Assembly: GCA_036501365.1 (NCBI GenBank)
Contig: DASYAL010000013.1
Location: forward strand, 1-64,000
DNA length: 64,000 bases
Source of the DNA: CAIKMD01 sp036501365
GTDB lineage: Bacteria; Pseudomonadota; Alphaproteobacteria; ATCC43930; CGMCC-115725
Direction: 5' to 3'
In this document: piece after piece, positions 1 through 6,834 of the stretch
Numbering within the stretch: the first letter of the stretch is position 1
How the letters are laid out: each line of letters opens with the position of its first letter
Made by a program: the position numbers and the translations under genes
The notes under the pieces: generated by a model
Database searches by the model: none
The model's input: only the letters and a program-made list of their open reading frames with translations
Told to the model about the DNA's origin: nothing

Positions 1-77
1 AAGCGTAAATTGGCTTTGTTCGGGAATTTTCAATTTCGGCCAACGACCATCCGTACAAATCGAACGCTTATTACGTA

Positions 78-483
78 TTATCGCGAAGATATGGCGTCGC
101 CGCCGCGCGGGTTCAAGCCCGGCTGGAAGAACAACGCCCAGCTTCGGACTCTTGGCGATCAGCTCCGATCGCGTCCGGAAGGCTTCGGCGTGATCCGGGG
201 AAAGCAGCGCCTCGGCGGTGGCGCGAAAGAGTGCCAGCCAGCGCGCGAACATGCCCTCCTCGAGCCCTTCGACGGCGAGATGCACGGCGAGCGGATTACC
301 GCGGTAGCGGCCGGTGGAGAGCATCGCCCCCGACCAGAAATCGTACATCTTGGCGAGGTGCACCGGCCAGGCTGCGGCGGCAATCGCGCGCTCGAAAACG
401 GGCGCGAGTACCTCGTCCCGTCGCACCTTCGCATAGAAAGCATCGATCAGCGCGACGATCTCGTGCTCGGCAATGGCAGTCAT
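78..483 (-). CDS. Group III truncated haemoglobin, with an apparent 1-base frameshift near its 3' end
   Basis: Small cytosolic haem protein of the group III truncated haemoglobin family, expected to bind O2 or NO; its physiological role is not settled. From ATG 483 the family residues are visible: Tyr17 (B10) in FYAKVRRD, His42 near E7, Phe-Trp 49-50, proximal His68 in NPLAVHL and Trp82 (G8) in RWLALF. After residue 116 (KLG) this frame runs without a stop through AT-rich DNA to the window edge. Dropping one base at about 135 gives LFFQPGLNPRGGDAISSR then TAA at 78-80. That makes 134 aa, the normal length with a family-like ending. I read it as one gene with a 1-base insertion, either a real lesion or a sequence error. 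It is divergent from the amidohydrolase gene at 629. Confidence 0.75.
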
Positions 484-628
484 GATCGGTCCCGATACGT
501 CTCGCCCATCATAGGAGATGCGAAGCGACGATGCGGCTGCGGCGGATGCGCCCGCGCCGCGCGTAGGGTTATCGACGCATCGGTCTTCCCGCTATCCTGG
601 CGTCGTCATCTTTATGGGTCGTATTGTC

Positions 629-1558
629 ATGACAACTTCGCGCCGCTGGATCGATGTCCATCATCACATCGCCCCGCCTGCCTATATCGCCCAAGGCGGC
701 AGCGGCGTCGGCAGCGCGCTCAAGACCTGGTCGCTCGCCAAGTCGCTCGAGGATCTGGAGCAAGGCGGCATCGCCACCGCGATCGTCTCGGTGACGCAGC
801 TCGCCAAGCATATCGCCGGCGACGAGCAGCGCCGCAGCCTCGCGCGCAACTGCAACGACTTCGCGGCGCGGCTGGTCGCGGATCACCCCGGCAAATTCGG
901 CATGTTTACTGTCCTGCCGCTGCCCGATATCGACGGCACGCTCAAGGAGATCGAATACGGTCTCGATGTTCTGAAGGCCGACGGCGTCGGCATGTATACG
1001 TGCTATCACGACAAGTGGATGGGCGATCCCCTGTTCGATCCGGTCTTCGCCGAGCTCAACCGCCGCAAGGCGGTGATCTACGTCCATCCTTCCGTGCCGG
1101 ATTGTTGCATCAACCTCGTCCCCGGCGTCGCCGATTCCGCGATCGAGTTCGGCACCGACACGACGCGCGCGATCACCCGCATGGTGTTCAGCGGCGCCTC
1201 GCGGCGCTTTCCCGACATGCGCGTGATCTGGTCGCATGCCGGCGGCACCATGCCCTATCTCATCGAGCGCTTTGTCCGCATGGCCGAGATCAAGCAATAT
1301 GCCGCGATCTTGCCCGAAGGCTTCCTGCCCGAAGCGCGGCGCTTCTTCTACGACACCGCGCAGGTCGCGAATCACACGACGCTCACCTGCGCGCGCGAGG
1401 TGGTGCCGGATTCGCATTTCGTCTTCGGCTCGGATTTCCCCTATCGCACCTCCGGCGAGCACGTCGTCGCGCTCGAAGCCTGCGGCGTCTTCAATGACGC
1501 GCAGCTCGACGCGGTCGCGCGCGGCAATGCGCGGCGACAGCTCGGCCTCGGAAGCTGA
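629..1558 (+). CDS. Amidohydrolase-2 family protein (ACMSD-like decarboxylase/hydrolase)
   Basis: Metal-dependent TIM-barrel enzyme of the amidohydrolase-2 family, which includes aminocarboxymuconate-semialdehyde decarboxylase and related aromatic-acid decarboxylases. Visible ligand motifs are the N-terminal HxH (His11, His13 in DVHHHI), His153 in YVHPS, His203 in SHAGG and Asp269 in FGSDFPYR; at 309 aa the length is normal. I chose ATG 629 because HxH then lies about ten residues from the N terminus, as is usual. ATG 614 is also possible, and neither has a strong ribosome binding site. A second enzyme of the family lies at 59103. The substrate cannot be read from the sequence; an aromatic or ring-cleavage acid is an inference from the neighbourhood. 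Confidence 0.85.
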   Translation: MTTSRRWIDVHHHIAPPAYIAQGGSGVGSALKTWSLAKSLEDLEQGGIATAIVSVTQLAKHIAGDEQRRSLARNCNDFAARLVADHPGKFGMFTVLPLPDIDGTLKEIEYGLDVLKADGVGMYTCYHDKWMGDPLFDPVFAELNRRKAVIYVHPSVPDCCINLVPGVADSAIEFGTDTTRAITRMVFSGASRRFPDMRVIWSHAGGTMPYLIERFVRMAEIKQYAAILPEGFLPEARRFFYDTAQVANHTTLTCAREVVPDSHFVFGSDFPYRTSGEHVVALEACGVFNDAQLDAVARGNARRQLGLGS

Positions 1559-1638
1559 GCTAAGCCGCTTCGTCGGCCGGCTGCGGATGCCGCGCACGCA
1601 GCGCTGACAACCGCGGCGCGCGCCCCTCGCCCGCCGGG

Positions 1639-1665
1639 TTTATGCTAAGTCCTTCATCGCATAAA
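1639..1665. promoter_or_regulatory. Inverted repeat upstream of MFS gene (candidate operator)
   Basis: TTTATGC (1639-1645) and GCATAAA (1659-1665) are perfect 7-base inverted arms separated by 13 bases, 26 bases before the MFS start at 1691. The arms are AT-rich in an otherwise GC-rich gap, as expected of an operator or promoter element. No linked regulator gene is visible. Confidence 0.35.
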
Positions 1666-1690
1666 GGCGGCGGTCCTGAGCCGCGATAGG

Positions 1691-2899
1691 ATGCGCGTGG
1701 ATTTCTTCGCGACCATGTTCCGGCGCCGGGGGCGGCCAGGCGACGCCGCAGCGGGCCTGCCGCTCGGCCTGCTGATGGGCATGTTCTTCACCTATGTCGG
1801 CATCGGCATGGTGTGGTCGATCCTCACCGTCTACGCGACCTCACTCGGCGCGAGCGCGGCGACGGCGGGCGCGACCATCTCGGTCTTCGGCGCATCGCGG
1901 CTGCTGATCAGCGTGCCGGCCGGCATGCTCTCGGAGCGCCTCGGCCGCGTGCGCGTCATGGTTATCGGCCTCGTGCTGGTGGCGGCGGGCTCTTTCATCG
2001 CCCTCGCCGTGCAGAACATGGCGACGCTGCTCGCCTGCCTGATGCTGCAAGGCGTCGGCTCGGCCTGCTACGGCACGGCGGCGCTGAGTGCCGTGACCGA
2101 TCGCGGCACGCCGACGACGCGGGTGCGCGACATGGCCGCCTATCAGACCGCGACGCAGATCGGCCTGTCGCTCGGTCCCGGCCTCGGCGGCTTCGCCGCG
2201 GCGCTCTGGGGTTATGGCGCGCCGTTCGCCTGCCAGGGCGCGATGGCGCTCGCGGCGCTGCTTGCGGTGATCCGCATGCCCGGCGGCCGGCCGGCTAAAC
2301 CGTCCGGCGAAGCAGCGCCATCACGCGGCGGTATCATCGCGCTCATCGCAGGCGTCGCCTCGCTCAGCTACGCGCTGTTCTTCGGCCGGGTCGCCTCGTC
2401 CTGGATCCTGATGCCGCTCATCGCCCACAACATCATGGGACTCGGCATCGGCATGGTCGGCGCGCTCTTGACCGCGAGCTCGATCGCCAACCTCACCATC
2501 CTGCGTTTCATCTCGGTCCTGGTGCGGCGCCTCGGCCGCTTCGCCACCATGATCGGATCGATCGCGACCGTGCTCGCCGCGCTCGTTATCCTCGCCCTTG
2601 CCCATAGCGAGACGATGCTCTGGGTTTTCACCATCCTGATCGGCACGGGCATGGGCATCTCGACCGCGCTCGTCACCTCTTACGCCGCCGATGCCGCGCC
2701 ACCGGGCCGTGTCGGCGCGGTGATGGGCTCGATGCGCATGACCACCGATCTCGGCGCGATCACCGGGCCGATCCTCGCCGGCTTCTGCGTCGATCAGGCC
2801 TGGCTCGGCGTTCCCGGCGGCGTCGGCCTCTGCGCCGCGATGTTGGTCGCGACCGCGGTAATTTTCCTCTCCACCGCGAAAGGCCTACGCGCCGGGTGA
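1691..2899 (+). CDS. Major facilitator superfamily transporter (12-TM type)
   Basis: Inner-membrane secondary transporter of 402 aa with about twelve hydrophobic segments. The cytoplasmic loop between segments 2 and 3 carries the MFS-type SERLGRVRVMV sequence (variant of the GxLaDrxGrkxxl motif). A short hydrophilic N-terminus (MRVDFFATMFRRRGRP) precedes the first membrane span, and ATG 1691 follows AGG closely; an internal start at 1724 is possible. It follows the amidohydrolase on the same strand after a 132-base gap containing an inverted repeat. Its last 15 bases overlap, tail to tail, the opposite-strand MFS gene ending at 2885. Direction of transport and substrate are unknown. Confidence 0.85.
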   Translation: MRVDFFATMFRRRGRPGDAAAGLPLGLLMGMFFTYVGIGMVWSILTVYATSLGASAATAGATISVFGASRLLISVPAGMLSERLGRVRVMVIGLVLVAAGSFIALAVQNMATLLACLMLQGVGSACYGTAALSAVTDRGTPTTRVRDMAAYQTATQIGLSLGPGLGGFAAALWGYGAPFACQGAMALAALLAVIRMPGGRPAKPSGEAAPSRGGIIALIAGVASLSYALFFGRVASSWILMPLIAHNIMGLGIGMVGALLTASSIANLTILRFISVLVRRLGRFATMIGSIATVLAALVILALAHSETMLWVFTILIGTGMGISTALVTSYAADAAPPGRVGAVMGSMRMTTDLGAITGPILAGFCVDQAWLGVPGGVGLCAAMLVATAVIFLSTAKGLRAG

Positions 2900-4315
2900 G
2901 CTTTTGTCGGCGGCTTCCTCGGCTCGGCGCCGGCCGCCGATCATGCCCTGCCCGGCCAGCGGCGAGAGTTTCGCAAAGATCGGCACGGCGCAGATCGAGA
3001 TGACGCCGACGGCGATGAAGGCCGGCACGAAATCGGTCGGCCCCAGGGCCGTGTGACCCCTGACGAGCAGCGTCGTGTGCAGCAGCAGCGCGCCGGTGCC
3101 GATGCCAAGACTCATCGAGAATTGCTGAGCCATGCTGGCGAAAGGCGTCGCCCGGCTCATCAGCGTCGCCGGCACGTCGGAATAACCGAGCGTATTGATC
3201 GCGCTGAATTGCAGCGAGCGGAAGAAGCCGCCGAACAGCAGCACAGCGAAGATCAGCACCAGCGGCGTGTCGGGCCGCCACAACGCGTTGATGCCGAGCA
3301 AAATCGAGGTCAGGAAGGCGTTGAAGAGCAGTGTATTGCGATAGCCGAAGCGGCGAATGATCTGCGTCGCGGTGATGCGCATGAGCAGCGCGCCGGCGGC
3401 GCTGGCGAAGGTGACGAGCCCCGAAACCAGCGGCGAATAGCCAAAGCCCAGCTGCATCAGCAGCGGCAGCAGGAAGGGCAGCGCGCCGATGCCCATGCGC
3501 GTCAGGGTGCCGCCGGTGACGCCGATGCGGAAGGTCTGGATATTGAGCAGGCTGAGGTCGATGACCGGAAACGCCGTGCGTCGTGCATGCCATACATAGA
3601 CCGAGACGCAGAGGATGCCGATGACGATCATCGTCGCCACCACCGGGATCGGCAGACCGCCGCGGCCGACGACCTCGAAGCCGAAGACCAGGCAAGAGAG
3701 GCCGATGCCGGTCAAGGCGAAACCGGGCCAGTCGATCGGCCGTACGTTATCCTCGCGCAGATTCTCGACGAACAAGGTCACCAGCACGATGCCAAGGAAA
3801 GCAATCGGCACATTGATGAAGAAGATCCAGCGCCACGAGAAATAGGTGACGATGAAACCGCCGAGCGGCGGCCCGAAGACGGGCCCCAGCATCGCCGGCG
3901 TGGTGACGATGATCATCGCGCGCAGGAGGTCCGATTTGGGCACGGAGCGCAGCATGACGAAGCGCCCGACCGGAGACATCATCGCGCCGCCCATGCCCTG
4001 GATCATGCGGGCGACGACGAACTCCTCGAGGCTGTTCGAGAGGCCGCAAAAGATCGAGCCGATCATGAAGACGCCGATCGCCGCGCGGAACACGGTGCGC
4101 GCACCGAACCGGTCGGCCATCCAGCCGCTCAAGGGGATGAAGATCGAGAGGCTGAGGAGATAGCAAGTGATGGCGAGATTGAGGCGCAGCGGATCTTCGT
4201 TGAGATCGTGCGCGATCGTCGGCAGCGCGGTCGCAATGATCGTCGAGTCGAGCTGCTCCATGAAGAGCGAGCAGGCGACGATCAACGGGACAAACCTTTT
4301 GACGTCTCGAGCCAT
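2885..4315 (-). CDS. DHA2-family (EmrB/QacA-like) MFS multidrug transporter
   Basis: Proton-driven efflux transporter of 476 aa in the inner membrane. The first span contains the DHA2 signature region with LDSTIIATALPTIA (residues about 22-35), followed by the loop motif GWMADRFGARTVF and motif C-like GPVFGPPLGGFI (about 146-157). These place it in the 14-TM EmrB/QacA group, which exports drugs or toxic metabolites. There is no adjacent EmrA-type adaptor gene, so it either works alone or with a partner elsewhere. The ATG at 4315 faces the thioesterase gene at 4411 across a 95-base divergent promoter region. Confidence 0.9.
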   Translation of the reverse strand: MARDVKRFVPLIVACSLFMEQLDSTIIATALPTIAHDLNEDPLRLNLAITCYLLSLSIFIPLSGWMADRFGARTVFRAAIGVFMIGSIFCGLSNSLEEFVVARMIQGMGGAMMSPVGRFVMLRSVPKSDLLRAMIIVTTPAMLGPVFGPPLGGFIVTYFSWRWIFFINVPIAFLGIVLVTLFVENLREDNVRPIDWPGFALTGIGLSCLVFGFEVVGRGGLPIPVVATMIVIGILCVSVYVWHARRTAFPVIDLSLLNIQTFRIGVTGGTLTRMGIGALPFLLPLLMQLGFGYSPLVSGLVTFASAAGALLMRITATQIIRRFGYRNTLLFNAFLTSILLGINALWRPDTPLVLIFAVLLFGGFFRSLQFSAINTLGYSDVPATLMSRATPFASMAQQFSMSLGIGTGALLLHTTLLVRGHTALGPTDFVPAFIAVGVISICAVPIFAKLSPLAGQGMIGGRRRAEEAADKSSPGA

Positions 4316-4410
4316 AGCGCCGGGGTTGTTGCTCTCGGCGCAGGATAGCCGCTAGGCGGGCGCCGTTATAGTATCCGCCGCCTCACGGCAGAGTTGCGAG
4401 AGTGAGAGGA

Positions 4411-4854
4411 ATGCTCATCAACCGCTTTTCGTTGCATGTCGAATGGGGCGATTGCGACGCCGCCGGGATCGTCTTCTATCCGCGCTATTTCGCCTGGTTC
4501 GATGCCGCGACCTTCCACCTTTTCGCGCGCACTGGCCTCTCGATGCGCGCCCTCTGGGAGAAATACGGCTCGGTCGGCACGCCGCTCGTCGACGCGCGCT
4601 CGCGCTTTCTGATCCCGTCGCGCTGGGGCGACGATCTCGTCTGCGAATCGGGCGTGAGCGAATGGGGCGAGAGCAGCTTCAGCGTGCAGCATCGCCTCCT
4701 GAAGGACGGCAAGCTGGCGGTCGAAGGGCTCGAGAAACGCGTCTGGGTGGCTCCTCACCCGACCGAGAAAGGCCGGATCAAGAGCGCACCCATACCGCGT
4801 GAGATCGTGGCGAGCCTCTCGGATGCTTCGGGCGCGACGCAGATCGCGCCCTAG
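4411..4854 (+). CDS. Acyl-CoA thioesterase, 4-hydroxybenzoyl-CoA thioesterase/YbgC family
   Basis: Hot-dog-fold thioesterase of 147 aa that hydrolyses acyl- or aroyl-CoA. The motif WGDCDAAGIVFYPRYF (residues 12-27) contains the catalytic Asp16 and is the classic 4-hydroxybenzoyl-CoA thioesterase signature. ATG 4411 follows GAGAGGA directly; an upstream in-frame GTG at 4402 is an alternative. Given the aromatic-acid genes elsewhere in the window, an aroyl-CoA substrate is attractive, but the family also includes fatty-acyl enzymes of the Tol-Pal locus, and no tol genes lie here. The gene ends 6 bases from the end of the convergent TadG-like gene. Confidence 0.9.
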   Translation: MLINRFSLHVEWGDCDAAGIVFYPRYFAWFDAATFHLFARTGLSMRALWEKYGSVGTPLVDARSRFLIPSRWGDDLVCESGVSEWGESSFSVQHRLLKDGKLAVEGLEKRVWVAPHPTEKGRIKSAPIPREIVASLSDASGATQIAP

Positions 4855-4860
4855 GCATCG

Positions 4861-6186
4861 CTAAGAGGTGGTGTCGAGCAGCAGGCGCGGACCCGACAGG
4901 CTCTCGCCGATCGAGTTGAAGATCGCGACCAACTCGCTGACCGAGCTGTTGCTCGAGGCGCAGCCACCGCTGACGCCCTCCGTGTCCGAATAGAACATGG
5001 TCGAATTGGACGCGATCTGCTGCAGCGTCGAACAGGCCGAGATGTGCGGCGAGTCCGTGCTGCAGCTGCCCGTCGAGGATGTCGAAGCGCCATAGGCGAT
5101 CGAGTACACCCACATGCCCGCGCTCGTCGCGGCGTTCGCGGCGGTGATCGCTTGGTGGCATTGGTTGGTCGCCTCGCCCGTCGGCATGTTGCTCGAGCTC
5201 GCGCTGGCGTCGCCGTCGCCCAGCAGAATGATCACCTTCTGCGTGCCCGGATGGCCGTTCGTCGCCAGCGCGGACTGCGCCGCCTTGATCGCGTCGGCAT
5301 AGAAGGTGCCGACGCCGCCGACTGCCTGCACGCCGACCGAACAGCCCGGCTCCTGCGCCGCCTTGGCGAGGTTGGACGACGGGTTGAGGCTCGTCGCCGA
5401 ATCCGAGGTGCGGTAGTCGTTGACGAGGCCGAGCACCTGATACACCGGCGACGACTTGTAAGAGACGATCTGCGGCGACGGCGAGCTCACGCAGTCATAG
5501 TCGTACTGCGCCTGGCTCGCGTTTTTGAGGCCCGGGAAGACCATCAAGCCCGCGTAATCGACGCTCGGCTTCAGCGTCTTGAGCACCGACTGGATGCCGG
5601 TCAGCGCGCATGTCATGCGGGTCGCATGCGACACCGAGCAATTCGTGTCGCTGTCGGTCATCGACTGCGTCGTGTCGAGCACGAACATCACGTCGACCGG
5701 CAGATTGCCGCCGCCTTGCTGCCCCGCGGTCGAGGTCGCGGTGATCGTCACCGACTCGACGCCGATCATCTTGGCGAAGATGGTCGGCACGACTGCCTGC
5801 TGCTTCACCGCGATCGCGTTCGCGGAATCGGGACCGCTGCAGGTGAAGCCGGTGCTTTGCAGGCATTTGAGCTGCGGAAAGCCGCTCATCATCGTGACCG
5901 TCGCGCCGCTCAGGGCGTTGAGATCGCCCGTGCCCGCGGAATACTGGGTCGCGACCGTGGTCGCCGTGCCCGGCGCGGCCGCGCAGCAGTTGATCTTCGA
6001 CGCGCCGGCCAAAGCCGCCGCATCGGTCGACGCCTGCAGCGCGCGCTCGGTTTGCGCGATGTGGGCGCCGTCGACGCACAGCGCGCCGACCCCGCAGAAC
6101 AGCGGAACCATCAGCGCGGTGAGTATCGCGGTCGCGCCTCGCTTGTCGCGGAGGACGCGACGAAGAAGTTTCGTCAATGTCATCAT
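4861..6186 (-). CDS. TadG-like protein with von Willebrand A domain
   Basis: Envelope protein of 441 aa related to TadG of tight-adherence (Flp pilus) systems. The N-terminus has a short basic stretch (RRVLRDKRGA), then a hydrophobic segment (about residues 18-38), the TadE/TadG arrangement. A VWA domain begins near residue 164 (VDVMFVLDTTQSM), with Asp171-x-Thr173-x-Ser175 as a slightly altered metal-binding DxSxS. Several cysteine pairs fit a periplasmic location. Start ATG 6186 overlaps the stop of the upstream TadE-like gene (ATGA), so the two are translationally coupled. No Tad ATPase, secretin or prepilin gene is present nearby. Confidence 0.8.
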   Translation of the reverse strand: MMTLTKLLRRVLRDKRGATAILTALMVPLFCGVGALCVDGAHIAQTERALQASTDAAALAGASKINCCAAAPGTATTVATQYSAGTGDLNALSGATVTMMSGFPQLKCLQSTGFTCSGPDSANAIAVKQQAVVPTIFAKMIGVESVTITATSTAGQQGGGNLPVDVMFVLDTTQSMTDSDTNCSVSHATRMTCALTGIQSVLKTLKPSVDYAGLMVFPGLKNASQAQYDYDCVSSPSPQIVSYKSSPVYQVLGLVNDYRTSDSATSLNPSSNLAKAAQEPGCSVGVQAVGGVGTFYADAIKAAQSALATNGHPGTQKVIILLGDGDASASSSNMPTGEATNQCHQAITAANAATSAGMWVYSIAYGASTSSTGSCSTDSPHISACSTLQQIASNSTMFYSDTEGVSGGCASSNSSVSELVAIFNSIGESLSGPRLLLDTTS

Positions 6187-6650
6187 TGTACGAGCTCCGT
6201 CGATTTGGCTGTTAAAGTGCAACTCGGTGCGTAGTTGTGACCGAACACGTTTAGATCGCACGGATAGCTGACTTGCACGCTCGCCGCCTGCCCTTGCGCG
6301 CTGTTCAGTGCCGTTTGGCAGCCGCTATCCGTGGAGCAGGCGGTACCGTTGACGGTCGCGGTGATGGTCATGTTCGCCGCTGTGAGCGTCGAGACGGCCG
6401 TGAGCTGGGCCTTCATCGTCGTCCACGGCGAGGTGCTGGCACGGCTGATCGCGAGCACGCGCGCCGCGCCATCTGTCACGTTGGTGAGCGTCAGATAGTT
6501 GTTCAGCGCGACGCCGAATTGCAGCGCGCCGAACGCAAGCGTCAGCAGCACCGGCAACAGCAGCGCGAATTCCACCGCGGGGCTACCCGCGGTATCGCGG
6601 CGAAGCCGGCCGAGGAACGCTGTCAGCAATATCCGTCGCGGAACCATCAT
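6183..6650 (-). CDS. TadE-like pilus assembly protein
   Basis: Pseudopilin-like protein of 155 aa. The N-terminal segment LRRDTAGSPAVEFALLLPVL is the TadE hallmark: a Gly-x-x-Ala-Val-Glu-Phe stretch entering a single membrane helix (about residues 20-45), followed by a periplasmic domain with four cysteines. It overlaps the TadG-like gene by four bases and is probably the first gene of this pair. Two adjacent ATG codons (6650, 6647) are available. In other bacteria TadE/TadG-like minor pilins accompany a complete tad locus; here only the pair is present, so they may serve a distant locus or act as surface proteins on their own. Confidence 0.8.
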   Translation of the reverse strand: MMVPRRILLTAFLGRLRRDTAGSPAVEFALLLPVLLTLAFGALQFGVALNNYLTLTNVTDGAARVLAISRASTSPWTTMKAQLTAVSTLTAANMTITATVNGTACSTDSGCQTALNSAQGQAASVQVSYPCDLNVFGHNYAPSCTLTAKSTELVQ

Positions 6651-6702
6651 CGCGCCATTCGCAAATAGAGTTTTGGCAACGATGACGATTCCGGCCCCGG
6701 GC

Positions 6703-6721
6703 CCTTAATAAAAGGTTAAGG
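6703..6721. other. Short inverted repeat between molybdo-enzyme gene and tadE-like gene
   Basis: CCTTAA (6703-6708) and TTAAGG (6716-6721) form a 6-base stem with a 7-base AT-rich loop in the 184-base gap between the ends of the two minus-strand genes. It lies downstream of the molybdenum hydroxylase and upstream of the TadE-like start. It could be a weak terminator or an operator; the remainder of the gap shows nothing recognisable. Confidence 0.2.
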
Positions 6722-6834
6722 CCGCCCCGTGCCGCGCCGAAATCGCGTGGCAAATCAAACAAATACGAGAAGCCTGCGGGGCAAAAGCGCCGCGCCTCAG
6801 CGGCAAATGCACCGCGAATTCAGGTCGCCTGGAT

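Noticed and set aside
95..130. Sequence GGGTTCAAGCCC near the left edge resembling a tRNA T-arm.
   Set aside because: No acceptor stem, anticodon arm or D-arm is present around it, and the region is explained by the 3' end of the truncated haemoglobin gene.
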